DNA from: Bathymodiolus brooksi
Taxonomy: Eukaryota > Mollusca > Bivalvia > Mytilida > Modiolidae
Length of the DNA: 64,000 bases
Direction of reading: 5' to 3'
Assembly: GCA_963680875.1 (NCBI GenBank)
Contig: OY804575.1
Span: 30,160,494-30,224,493, forward strand
Part shown: positions 11,445 to 22,683 of the stretch, piece after piece
Numbering within the stretch: position 1 is the first letter of the stretch
Layout of the letters: every line of letters starts with the position of its first letter
Translations under genes and position numbers: made by a program
Notes under the pieces: generated by a model
Seen by the model: only the letters and a program-made list of their open reading frames with translations
Told to the model about the DNA's origin: nothing
Databases searched by the model: none

Positions 11445-13485
11445 ACAAAAACATAGATGACAACAATCTGCTGGTACAACTAGTAGATTTAATTAATCAA
11501 ATCAGGACATTTATATTTCATTCCATCATATACTACCATTTTATGTGCAACATTTGATTACAATAAATATCTTCAAATTATGAGAAAAATTTACGTCACA
11601 ATGTTCATCCTTGATTTCAAGTACAAAATAAAGATAAAGTTTTTCATCACTGAAGGTTTATTTCTCAGCACATCATATATTCACATCATATCAATAATAT
11701 AAAAAAACACAATACAATACTCTTATATCATTGGATAAGTGAAATAATAATAAAAACAACTTTTAACAACAATCTCAATGATGGTGTGACATCAGCTTTG
11801 AGGATGATGTGTGCTCTGGGCTGTGGCTTTCTCTGGTGAATATACCTAAAATAAATGAGAAATTGATACTCAATTTGTCCTTGTATTATCTTCAGAATTA
11901 TATTACAAAAAGGCTTCCCTTAATAATAGTAGTCAGTACACAAATATGTACAGTACCATACAGGCAATAGTATTAATTTGGGTAAACGGACAGAAAGTTA
12001 CAGGACATAAAGTCACAATTCTATAGGGCAAAAAGTCACAAAATTTTGGGTTAAATAATGTTATAACAATACAATGTCACAATACACATTTAACATGTAT
12101 GTGGGACAATAAAAGTGACTTTTTGAAAATTATTGTTAGCACAGGCACTCGTGGCACGGAATTACCACCCCTTTCTGAGTACTTATTTATTTTCAATCCA
12201 ATTTCTTTATCATTTCATCTCTTTTTCCTGAATTTATTTTGGATAATACGAGTATATGTAGGGTCGACACATGTAACTTGCTGTTAACATAAGATTGTAT
12301 AAATACGGATATGCACAAGTTAAATTAAGGAAAATGGGATGAAATAATAAAGAAATTTTATTGAAAATAAATACAAAAAAAAAAGAATGTAGGAAAAAAA
12401 GTCACAGGAAAAAAAGTCATGGATGAAAAGTCACATGAAAAAATCACAATATTGTTATTTAGGTAAATACTATTAGACAGATTTTTTAAAACTATTTAAG
12501 TCTTTTGAATTGATAACTGACCCAAGTTTAATAGTTTAATAAATGAAATGTGACTTAATGTGTTAATTAATTTTCTTTAAAAAACATACACGACTTCTAT
12601 AAATTTTAATTTCTTATCTAATTCTTATCTTATTATGTAACAATATGGTCAGATTGTTATTTTCACTGAATGTCATCTCAAAATAGATGGTTTCACAGTA
12701 TGTGCTCTTCCTGTATAATCAGTAATTGGTACATCCTGTTACAACATGACAAACAATTTTAATCAGCCATCATCATGATAAAGTACATTTTTTAAATCTT
12801 TATTTTAAATGAAACAAGTGTGGACACGGAAATGTGCTGTCCAAAAGGCAAGTGTGGATGTCAATATTTAATATTATTAACTTTAAAAAAAAAAAAAATC
12901 CTGGACACAGGGTCCTGGATTTTTCTTAATAAAAAAGTAATCCTGGATTATTATTTTTGCTTAAAATCCGGTCCTATGTTTTTATTTCAAATTTTCAGCA
13001 TAGCCCCCCTCCCACTCCCAAGGGATATAAAATTGTATCATTAATAATAAATTAATAAATAATAAATTCAGATTTTCTATTTAAAATAAATTTCATTTAC
13101 AAAACCACTGATATTTGTTCAATTTTTAACGCTGATTTAAGCTTTAGTCGCAACAAATTGTTATTTTTCTCTTTAAACTGTCGAAACATAACATTTATTT
13201 AACTGTAAAATTCACAAATAAAATTCACACCCCCCCCCCCCCCTTTTTCCCTTTTTTTCTTGTTTAAATCAATAATCAACAATATTCCAGAATCAAACAA
13301 ATGAATAAATATAACAGATTTCTTTTACATGCATCTTTTTACCATGCAGAGTCAGTGTGTTTTAAATCGGTCATCCAATCAGGACGCTCATTATTCTTGT
13401 CCAAGATAAAAATACATCGCTAAAGTAAATTTACCTGTGGTTTCAGAGTAGAAGATTTTTAGAAATCTAACATAAAATTTCCCCA
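11445..13485. other. AT-rich intergenic stretch
   Basis: No supported gene. The block at 11985-12455 contains repeated AAAAGTCAC words in both orientations and is probably a decayed transposable element. A poly-C run lies at 13226-13243. Confidence 0.4.
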
Positions 13486-13830
13486 CTTCAACTCGTAAAT
13501 TTACATAGAAATCGGAGATATTTCGTCATAAAACTTCACACATGGTTTTGTCTATCATATTTCTTGAAGACAAACATAAAATTGTATTGCATTTATCAAT
13601 ATTGTATGAGTATCAACAGTTTTTTCAACACCGTATCTGTTTCTCGATACAGCCGCAACTTCAACTCGTAAATTTACATAGAAATCGGAGATATTTCGTC
13701 ATAAAACTTCACACATGGTTTTGTCTATCATATTTCTTGAAGACAAACATACAATTTTATAGCATTTATCAATATTTTATGAGTATCAACAGTTTTTTCA
13801 ACACCGTATCTGTTTCTCGATACAGCCACC
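13486..13830. repeat. 173-bp tandem duplication
   Basis: CTTCAACTCGTAAATTTACA starts at 13486 and again at 13659, and the two units are almost identical. Reading through gives a 105-codon ORF (13542-13859) without recognisable features; it is not called as a gene. Confidence 0.9.
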
Positions 13831-13898
13831 CGATTATAGTGACCCGTGACCCAGATTAGCACATCTCAGCAGTTTTTTTTAATAAGGTTGTTTAACTA

Positions 13899-14352
13899 GG
13901 AAGAACTGTTTTAGATACCTAAAACTTATGTCTCCCCTTAATGCGGCCATCTGTACCACAATAAGTTACACATTATGAGTTCAATGATACTATTTAAAAA
14001 ACAATTATTTGACCTTGAGGTCAAAGGTCAAGGTCCCACGAAGGTCATTACGGTACGCGACACAATGCCTTATAGTCATGCACCCACATACCAAATATCC
14101 TTGACCTATCTCAAAAGACAAAAATGTTATGGTCCGGACAAGAAAATACTATTTAAAAAACAATTATTTGACCTTAAGGTCAAAGGTCAAGGTCCCACAA
14201 AGGTCATTACGGTACGCGACGCACTGCCTTGTGGTCATGCACCCACATACCAAATATAATTGACCTATCTTGAAAGACAAAAAAGTTATGGTGCGGAAGA
14301 AAAAAAATCAGACTGAAACAATATGTCTCCCTTCGTTCGAACGGGAGACATA
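13899..14352 (+). repeat. Satellite-cored element, copy 1 (short)
   Basis: Starts with TTTTAGATACCTAAAACTTA and a GTCTCCCC block, contains two core units with the half-site cluster TTGAGGTCAAAGGTCAAGG, and ends with a TTCGTTCGAA palindrome and GGGAGACATAATT. The same ends in the opposite orientation bound the longer array at 18135-19462. The 94-codon ORF at 13975 is the core unit read through. Confidence 0.8.
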
Positions 14353-15221
14353 ATTAGAAAAATTATTATGAGAGTGAAGTCAATTCAAGCTTTTATCTTT
14401 TATTTACTTTACAACTTTGAAATACAAATTAATATGTTTTAATATTTAAAAATTAGTAAGTATTCATTTAAGTTTGATTTCATCAATGATCTGATTTAAT
14501 ATTTAATAATTATGATAAGCTTGTTTTTTTTTCTACACGATTCCATGTTTACATCCATGCGATGATGGTCTCAGATAATTGACTGTTGTTCATAATAATT
14601 TATGGAAAGGAGTTGGTTTCCAATAAAAAAAAAATAAAATGTTACATGATATGTAATAATTTCTGTCTTTTCATTAATATATATGCTTGAGACATTAATC
14701 CTTATTACGATATAGTGACATTTGTAGGTACATTTCACATGCTGAGTGATAAAAGCATTACTTATTTATTAATAATAATCATTTATGATAAAGATATGGG
14801 GCCGGTAACAAGAAGCATTCGTAGGGCTTAAGATACTCTTTAGCTACCCTAATCCTTTACGAGTGTAACAAGAAGCACTCTTGCATCATTCTTAGAATGA
14901 TTGACAGCTCTTAGCTTTTGGAAAACCACCACGATTTAAGATGCTCTCTTAGCGCTCTCGTAAATTACTCTTAATAATTCGGGTAACACGAAACCATCTT
15001 TATTTTTTGAATCAGTCATTATTAAGAACTCTTTGCATAATCTTTAGGCTTTAAGGGTGTATCACTAACAAGTTTTTATATCACATATTCTAAGAGTGGT
15101 CCTGACTACTCTTAGCAGTGGATTTATAGTTGTACTTTGGCTACAAGCAATGGCGTTGCTGCTTCATTTGCAAAATCGACAAAGACAATGACAACAACAA
15201 TTTACGAGGTTCAGGGTTCTT
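14353..15221. other. intergenic, probable MITE debris
   Basis: No gene. 14800-15120 has repeated GTAACAAGAAGC and CTCTTAG words in both orientations, suggesting a decayed miniature element; borders were not resolved. Confidence 0.4.
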
Positions 15222-15712
15222 TGTCCGTTCGCCCTATTACCTGTTCGCCCTGTGTCCGTTCGCCCTGATAATTATATATATAATTATATGTAGGATATTA
15301 AAAATAAATGAAGTATAAATGATATTTGATGGTTTATAGATAATAAATTGAGAAATGTTTTCATGTTCGCAATTTGTTTCAACGTTGTTTTACTCATACC
15401 AAGCTTACAGAATCAAAGCCACCAATTAATGAAAACAAAGAGATCAAAGATACACAATAATCCTCCAATCAATAAATGTAATGATTTAATCATTAATTTC
15501 GATAAAGCATTTCAAACAATATCCCCAATAATAGCTTGAGAAGAACTTAATTATTTTCCAAAAGCTCATATTTTTTTCTTTAAATCAATACTTTTCTATA
15601 TCATTACTTCTTTATTTTAAATTAAAATATGCATTATTTTCATTAAAGTACTTTTTTAATTATCAGGGCGAACGAACCCAGGGAGAATGCGTAGTTAGGG
15701 CGAACGGACCTG
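15222..15712. mobile_element. Element with GTCCGTTCGCCCT repeats in inverted termini
   Basis: The left end (15222-15275) has three GTTCGCCCT words ending in CTGATAATTAT. The right end (15657-15712) has the reverse complement, with AATTATCAGGGCGAACG and GGGCGAACGGACC. The interior is AT-rich without a convincing gene. No target-site duplication was resolved. Confidence 0.6.
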
Positions 15713-15751
15713 ATACCATTATTCAGAGACCGTACAAATCCCTTAAACTTC

Positions 15752-16053
15752 TTGTCTGATCAACAAATTATAAGAAACTATCGCCTTGACAGGGAGGTTA
15801 TATATACATTATGTGACGAGCTTCGAGAGGATTTGGAAAAATCAATCAAGAGATCCCGATCACTTCCCGTGTCCCTTCAAATCATGATAGCATTACGATA
15901 TTATTCCAGTGGAAGTTACATGAACGTAATCGGCGATGCCACAGGCACTTGTTTCTGGTAATTTTTTTTACCTAGATACTATATATACTATGCCTGTGGG
16001 CGATGCCCATGGAGTCAGTAAGATGTCCGTTTCTCTTCTTACATGCAAGCATA
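15752..16053 (+). pseudogene. HARBI1-like (Harbinger) transposase fragment
   Basis: The frame from 15752 reads IIRNYRLDREVIYTLCDEL, then RSRSLPVSLQIMIALRYYSS and GSYMNVIGDATG. This matches the N-terminal region of HARBI1/Harbinger nucleases (NYRL-x-RE, then S-x2-Q-hhhALRF-x-x-GS-x3-hGD). A stop follows at 15959. The next conserved piece, VGDAHGVSKMSVS, restarts at about 15991 in another frame, so GDA occurs twice around a 50-60 bp intruding segment. The DDE catalytic residues are not present. The frame starts at a TTG, with no ATG supporting a start. Dead fragment; a HARBI1 host gene is unlikely because of the break. Confidence 0.7.
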
Positions 16054-16604
16054 CCATAAGTACTGTAATAATGAACTTGAAGCTAACAAGAGTGGACACT
16101 AAAATAGGTCTTGCTTGTTCTATGCTTTATTATATATATCTCTGTAAATATGTTTTAATATTTATCTCCAACAATGGTATTAAAGGGTGGCTGAGCACTC
16201 ATAGAACTGGTTTAAGCCTGCATTTTGTAAATGTGCCTGTCTTAAGGTGGTAGGCCTGGGATATGGGAGATAACTCTATTTTCAGTGTCTTCTCAAACAT
16301 ATGATCATCTGTGCGTTTGAAAATTCCCCCTCAATTCCAAGCTTCTTGGTGACAAAGATTGTTTACATTGGATATGGCCAGTTAAAAAAATGACTCCTTT
16401 TCCTTTTACCTTTCCATAGCTGTGCTCCTTGCAGGGCTCACCAAACCAGGCGAAGTGGGCGAAATTGTCGCCATATATCGGCTGAAGTCGCTCTCCCTCG
16501 ACTACAAAGCGAAATTAAAGTCGCCTTGTTTTTTTTTGCAAGTCACTCTTTTCTTGCAAATAATCTTCGTTTTATCACAGGCGCTTGTGTAGAGTCAAAA
16601 ATAT
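16054..16604. other. no feature seen
   Basis: No supported gene or repeat of note. Confidence 0.4.
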
Positions 16605-16740
16605 GCGGTCAAGTCAATCGGTTGTAGTAAAGTGTTCGGCGGTCAAGTCAATCGGTTGTAGTAAAGTGTTCGGCGGTCAAGTCAATCGGTTGTAGTAAAG
16701 TGTTCGGCGGTCAAGTCAATCGGTTGTAGTAAAGTGTTCG
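16605..16740. repeat. 34-bp tandem repeat, 4 copies
   Basis: Four copies of a 34-bp unit starting GCGGTCAAGTCAATCGG and ending GTGTTCG. Degenerate GTGTTCGGTGGT words continue to about 16970, directly upstream of the LINE fragment. Confidence 0.9.
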
Positions 16741-16954
16741 GCGATCAAGTTTAGTTCGGTGAAAATGTGCACATTGTGATAAAAAAGAAGTGTTCGTCGG
16801 CCGTTTTTAGATGTTTTGTGGTAAAATTTAGTTTCTCAACATGATATTAAGAATTCCCGTATAGTGATAAAGAAAATGTGTTCGGTGGTGACTTTCAGGT
16901 GTTCGGTGATAGTTTTTATGCGTTCGGTGGTAGTTTTTAGGAGTTCGGTGGTGT

Positions 16955-17765
16955 TCAGCGGTGTTCGGTGGTAAAAAGACACACCGTTATTTAGGAGTAG
17001 GTAAATACACTCCTAATCTATCTGTTATTGGTGATATGGGATGGAAGCCATCCATTATTAGACAGTGGTCTTGTGTACTGAGAAACTGGCAAAGATGTAC
17101 AAAAATGGATAGTACACAACTTAATAAAAAAGTGTGTTTATGGGCCAATAGATGTGCAACTAGTAGAGTAAAAAAACTGACAATTTAGAGAGTCAAATTA
17201 CCTTAGAGATAAGGATTTGGATTTTTATTGTAATACAGACAATATTTTGTGGAAATCATATATAAGACTGTTGGAATGCAATAATTTTGAAAACTTTAAA
17301 AATGAATGGTGTATTAATGTTAATGCCTTAGCTGATGGTAAAAAGTTACGTACATATAAATTGTTTAAAAAATGAGTTTGGTACTGAGAAATATGTTGAA
17401 TTGTTTATGCCAAAAAAAATATCGTAGTGCATTATGTAAATTCAGATGTGGTGTAGCACCAATTAGAATAGAGACGGGTAGATATGAAAGGTTAAATGTA
17501 ACTGACAGAATCTGTAATATTTGTGATAATCATGATAATGAGATTGAGGATGAGAAACATGTAATCATGAAGTGTACATTGTATAATGACTTAAGAGAGA
17601 CTCTATTTTCAGATGCTTCTGATGTGAGTTCAGACTTTAATAATTTTTCACTTGAGGAAACTTGTTTTGTTTTTATTTGGTAATGATAGTATGGTTTATA
17701 AATTTGCCAAAACCTGCTATGATATTTTAGCTAGACGTAGAAGTTTTTTGTATAAGTGATAAAGG
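16955..17765 (+). pseudogene. LINE ORF2 C-terminal fragment
   Basis: The piece from 16961 reads THRYLGVGKYTPNLSVIGDM-GWKP, a pattern common just after the reverse transcriptase domain of some non-LTR elements. The later piece (17372-17683) contains KYRSALCKFRCGVAPI, IETGRYE and CNICDN...EDEKHVIMKC, a CxxC...H...C zinc-binding C-terminus. Between them the frame shifts at least twice (17188 and 17373 regions). The sequence TAATAAAATATTTGAATCTTG near 18050 could be its 3' end. No reverse transcriptase core is left. Confidence 0.7.
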
Positions 17766-18134
17766 TGGTTTTGATTAATCGAAAGATTCATGAAGATAGT
17801 TTTTTTCTTCTTCTAATTTTAATATTAAGACTCTAGTCATAAAGAGTGTTTTCATTTAACATTTTTATAGTGTAAATATAACTGTTTTAATGATAAGATA
17901 TTTTTAGATAAGAAAACAGTCTCTCATAGCTCTGTATAGAGTGGTTCTTACATAGAAGATTTTCTTAGAATGGTTTTAAAAGCATTAAAAATGTATTTTA
18001 TTCCATATGATGTTATTGTGCACTGTATGTATATATGTAAGAAGTGAGACTAATAAAATATTTGAATCTTGAATATATATATATTGTCTTGTCTAATGTA
18101 TATTTGATGTGTGATGTGTGACACTATGATAACA
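17766..18134. other. LINE 3' flank
   Basis: Probably the 3' untranslated part of the preceding LINE, ending near 18080 in an AT repeat. No gene. Confidence 0.45.
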
Positions 18135-19462
18135 TAATTATGCCTCCCCTTCGAACGAAGGGAGACATATTGTTTTAGTTTGATTTTTTCTTCCGCTTCT
18201 TCTCAGCGAAGCTTGTCCGGACCATAACATTTTTGTCTTTCGAGATAGGTCAATGATATTTCGCATGTGGGTGCATGACCATAAGGCGGTGTGTCGCGTA
18301 CCGTAATGACCTTCGTGGGATCTTGACCTTTGACCTCAAGGTCAAATAATTGTTTTTTAAATAGTATTTTCTTGTCCGGGCCATAACATTTTTGTCTTTC
18401 GAGGTAGGTCAATGATAATTGGTATGTGGGTGCATGACCATAAGGCGGTGTGTCGCGTACCGTAATGACCTTCGTGGGACCTTGACCTTTGACCTCAAGG
18501 TCAAATAATTGTTTCTTTCGAGATAGGTCAATGATATTTGATATGTGGGTGCATGACCATAAGGCGGTGTGTCACATACCGTAATAACCTTCTTTGGACA
18601 TTGACCTTTGACCTGAAGGTCAAATTATTGTTTTTTAATAGTATTTTCTTGTCCGGGCCATAACATTTTTGTCTTTCGAGATACTAGGTCAATGATATTT
18701 GGTATGTGGGTGCATGACCATAAGGTGGTGTGTCGCGTACCGTAATGACCTTCGTGGGACCTTGATCTATGACCTCAAGGTCAAATAATTGTTTCTTTCG
18801 AGAAAGGTCAATGATATTTGGTATGTGGGTGCATGACCGTAAGACGGTGTGTCGCATACCGTAATGACCTTCGTTGGACCTTGACCTTTGACCTGAAGGT
18901 CGAATTATTGTTTTTTAAATAGTATTTTCTTGTCCGGACCATAACATTTTTGTCTTTCGAGATAGGTCAATGATATTTGGTATGTGGGTACATGACCATA
19001 AGGCAGTGTGTCGCGTACTGTAATGACCTTCATGGGATCTTGACCTCAAGGTCAAATAATTGTTTCTTTCGAGATAGGTCAATGATATTTGGTATGTGGG
19101 TGCATGACCATAAGGCGGTGTGTCGCATACCGTAATGACCTTCGTTGGAACTTGACCATTGATCTCAAGGTCAAATAATTGTTTTTTAAATAGTATTTTC
19201 TTGTCCGTTCCATAACATTTTTTGTCCTTCGAGATAGGTCAATGATATTTGGTATGTGGGTGTATGACCATAAGGCGGTGTGTCGCGTACTGTAATGACC
19301 TTCGTGGGACCTTGAGCTTTGACCTCAAGGTAAAATAATGGTTTTTTAAATAGCATTTTCTTCTCTGGGCCATAACATTTTTGTCTTTCGAGATAGGTTG
19401 CTGTACAGATGGCCGCATTAAGGGGGGCCATAAGTTTTAGGTATCTAAAACAGTTCATCCTA
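18135..19462 (-). repeat. Satellite-cored element, copy 2 (8 units)
   Basis: Bounded by the TTCGAACGAAGGGAGACAT palindrome block (18150) and the TTAGGTATCTAAAACAG block (19437-19452), which are the ends of the copy at 13899-14352 in reverse. The core has eight units, each marked by a TGACCTTTGACCT-like cluster (about 18325, 18482, 18602, 18764, 18882, 19040, 19153 and 19314). Spacing alternates between roughly 157-162 and 113-120 bp: long units contain the CTTGTCCGGGCCATAACAT block and short units lack it. This gives a dimeric, higher-order unit of about 278 bp. Frames crossing it are not genes. Confidence 0.85.
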
Positions 19463-19530
19463 GTTTAATTTGATTTGAATATTTCAATCTGATTGGCTAA
19501 TCCGCCTGGAGAAAATTTTGGTTATACTCG

Positions 19531-19667
19531 CAGCATGCCCATTTACCCTCTGCAGAGGGTTTTTTACCCCTAAAATAGGCCCTGTACCCCCAAAATTGTA
19601 GGGACTTTCTATATGCAGGGGTACAAAGTTAAGGAAAAAACAGAAATTGTACTCAGTGGGCACCCTG
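19531..19667. mobile_element. MITE with 5-bp TSD
   Basis: CAGCATGCCCA at the left and TGGGCACCCTG at the right form imperfect inverted ends. ACTCG is duplicated on both sides (19526-19530 and 19668-19672), and copies B and C of the host repeat show the empty site (TATACTCGATAACC). Length 137 bp. Similar in kind to the element at 53148-53324. Confidence 0.8.
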
Positions 19668-19688
19668 ACTCGATAACCTGGGTTGGTA

Positions 19689-19745
19689 CTTCTACTTCTA
19701 CCAGAATGCGGCCACCATCAATATGTCGATTATTCTGCCACTTTT
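19689..19745. other. 57-bp extra block in copy A
   Basis: Absent from copies B and C; TTGGTA occurs on both sides (19683-19688 and 19746-19751). It has no inverted ends, so it could be a short insertion or a remnant lost by the other copies. Confidence 0.55.
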
Positions 19746-19994
19746 TTGGTATTGTGACGTCACTAATGTGTTCATCCACCAACGACAAATTCAAATAGTC
19801 ACATGAAATAATCGTAATTAAAATCGAGGAATCATTAAATTTTGTTGTAAAAATTAAATTATAAGGAATATTTGAAATTGTTGAACAGGTTATACTTGCA
19901 TAACCTGGTTTGGGTCAGTTTATTAAGCGTAAACAGACCCAAACCAGGTTATATCGTATAACCTGTTCAACAATTTCAAATATTCCTTAAATAT

Positions 19995-20349
19995 ATTATT
20001 ATTATTATTATTATTGTAATTCAGGAAATTCACCTGGATGTTTTAGTTGCAATTATACTAATTACGACCAGTGTCTAATAAAACTTTGACAAATTAAAAA
20101 TATTTCACAATTATTTCATCTCCAAACAACATGATTTCGCTGACAAAATGTATTTAGTCAGAGGAAATTACCTTTGCTTGTATGTATTTGTATTTTTGGT
20201 GTAAATTTGAATCCTGTTGGTTTTAAAGATACTTGAGCCGGCCCTGAAAAATACAAGTGATTGCTTGTCACCTAATATTTTTTCATTATAGTTTACAAGT
20301 TGGTTTGGCTTTCCCGAATATACCACTTTATTGAGTAGTATATCTCGGA
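19995..20349. other. no feature seen
   Basis: ATT microsatellite (19997-20018), otherwise nothing. Confidence 0.4.
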
Positions 20350-20537
20350 GGAAATCGCAGTACACATTATTTAGCGCAAATTTAACATTGAATTCGGCAA
20401 AAAAGATGATTTCCCGTCTTTAATTTACATTATATTAAACAAATTAAAGAAATATAACTTGTAACAAAGAACAAAGAACGTGAACAAAAGCATGCAAAAT
20501 TAATTTATTATAATACCTGGATTATTTACCTGAAAAG

Positions 20538-20620
20538 ATAGATAAGATAAGATAAGATTTTATTGGTCCAAATTAAAGGGCCCACGAAGGGGCATATAAA
20601 CATAATAAAACATAAGGTAA
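20538..20620 (-). mobile_element. LINE 3'-end fragment
   Basis: On the minus strand the block ends in TTTGGACCAATAAAATCTTA followed by repeated TCTTA units, a typical tail of a target-primed non-LTR element. It interrupts the long repeat, which continues at 20621. Only the terminal 80 bp are present (severe 5' truncation). Confidence 0.6.
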
Positions 20621-21023
20621 CAATTATCAGATTACCTCTACAGTTATTCATAACTTACCGAATACACAACACACAAGGAAATGACAAGGTAAACACCAGA
20701 CTTGGTTTTCTAGAAATGTATTTTCGGGATTCTACTGGAACAATATTTCAAAGTATCGTCTTTAATGAAACACTCAAAGTGTCCGTTATTATTATTAAAT
20801 ACACAAATATGTGAACTTTATTAATACAGTATTTTGCGTTTTGGCACATACGTACTATAGTTGTGTGATTCAACAAAAAAATAGTGATTCAAAAACATGT
20901 ACATTTTTTTTATAACATTTACATTTTGTTTATTTACCTTTCTTTTTATTGATTATTATTATTTTCATTAATATATCTTTCTTTTGTTGAGAATTATTTA
21001 AAAATTGAAATAATAGTTTCAAA

Positions 21024-21911
21024 GGTACATTCAACCTATGCCAACATTTTGAAAAATAGGTAAAAAAAGGTAAGAAAAAATATTGGTATAGGTTGAATAG
21101 GTTAATTGTTATATAAACATAATTGGTGTTGTTTAATTAGTGTAAAGTCGAGGGAGATATCAATGTACTCCAAGTCCACAATTAATTTTTAATGTAGAAG
21201 TTAATAAACTAAGTAGGAAGTAAAGATATATTTTATTATCATATTTATCCGGGGATTTATGAAAATAGAAAAATAATTCAGTACATTATAAGCACATATC
21301 TTAATATCATACTTTATGAAATAAGGCAAATTTTAAATTAAGATTTTATGAAAATTGTTTATTAACGGAATTATCATGGAATATTTAGAATTTAGACTTT
21401 TTAGAAAGATTATTTATTTAAATTATTCTCAAATTTAAGATCTTCGTCTTTTTTTATTTACAGAAATATTCATATCTTCTAAGTAGAAGTTATATATTAA
21501 AATTGCTTGTTTAATTTTAACAGATTTATTCTAATATTTTTTAGATTTTTTCCAGTTTACAATTTTTTTTAAATAATTATTCATATCTTTTCAATTTAGA
21601 TTTTTTTAGTATAAATTGTTACAAAACTTTTTTTTTTTAAAGATTTTTGTCCAATTTATAATCTTTTCTTCTTAATAATTATTCATATCTTTTAAGTTTA
21701 GATTTTATAGATTTTTTTTACAATAATTACAATCACTATTCTTTTTACATGCAAATTTTTTTGTCATATCTTTTACATTTTTTTGGGTTAATTTCAATAT
21801 TTTAATATTTCACTTTTATTATCATTAATTGCTATATAAACACCTGTAGTAATATGTTTGTTGGTATTCCTTGAGTGATATTTCAAAATATTGGCATAGG
21901 TTGAAGACACC
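21024..21911. mobile_element. 888-bp TIR element with 8-bp TSD
   Basis: Left end GGTACATTCAACCTATGCCA and right end TGGCATAGGTTGAAGACACC are inverted repeats continuing inward for about 30 bp. GTTTCAAA is duplicated at 21016-21023 and 21912-21919. Copy 1 of the host repeat (near 7935) shows the empty site. The interior is very AT-rich with recurrent ATTCATATCTTTT words and no gene. Confidence 0.85.
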
Positions 21912-22395
21912 GTTTCAAATTAGTTGACACACACGCCACTTAGAGCACGCCATTATTGTAGATAACAATATTGCCGTGGGGCATGTCATGAAAAGCTCGA
22001 TGCTGATTGGAGGAAATAACTGGAAAATTCTTAATATAATTAGAAAATTCTTAATATAAATGTCAGTTTTTCTTAATAAAATCGGCAATTTTTCTTAATA
22101 TAAAAAAATATTTCTTAATATAATTAACTTTTCTTAATTATAATTTGTTTTCTTAATTTAACTTGCCCGTTCTTAATTTAAAAGAAAATTCTTAATCTAA
22201 CAAGGTTTTTCTTAATTATTAAGAATTGGAGTAGGAAATTAAGAAAAACATTCTTCTAGTGGTACGTGACTTTAATTTATATACAGTCAGTCGGTGCAGA
22301 TAAAATCAAAATTCATTCGAATACTCTGAAACACTCCATCACAGGGTAAATACAAGTGCAATGCTTAATAAATTGATACATATATTAAGTACAAA

Positions 22396-22640
22396 GCAAA
22401 AACAGTACAACTCTGCAAGCTTAATAGGAGACAACATGAAAGAGCAAAAACAGTACAACTCTTCAAGCTTAATAGGAGACAACCGGCTGAAAGAGGAAAA
22501 ACAGTACAACTCTTCAAGCTTAATAGGAGACAACCTGAAAGAGCAAAAACAGTACAACTCTTCAAGCTTAATAGGAGACAACCTGAAAGAGCAAAAACAG
22601 TACAACTCTTCAAGCTTAATAGGAGACAATCTGAAAGAAT
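22396..22640. repeat. 48-bp minisatellite, 5 copies
   Basis: Five copies of a 48-bp unit (GCAAAAACAGTACAACTCTT...). One copy has 3 extra bases, so the frame KEQKQYNSSSLIGDNL stays open through all copies; two frames on the opposite strand are open as well. No sign of a real gene around it. Confidence 0.9.
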
Positions 22641-22683
22641 ATATATACCATAGGATACCATAGGAACTACTGTGGACGCTGGC

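Larger units (their letters stand above)
19464..19994. mobile_element. Palindrome-ended repeat, copy A, with two later inserts
   Basis: Same family as 25336-25686 and 25688-26825. It begins TTTAATTTGATTTGAATATT and closes with a long palindrome (19868-19988) around AGGTTATACTTGCATAACC. Compared with copy B it has two extra blocks, 19531-19667 and 19689-19745. Confidence 0.8.
20350..22260 (-). repeat. Long dispersed repeat, copy 2
   Basis: Reverse-complement counterpart of 7630-9060. It has one instead of two copies of the 145-bp and 315-bp internal units, so the copy at 7.6 kb underwent the duplications. It has acquired two inserts, a LINE 3' tail (20538-20620) and an 888-bp element (21024-21911). 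Confidence 0.75.
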
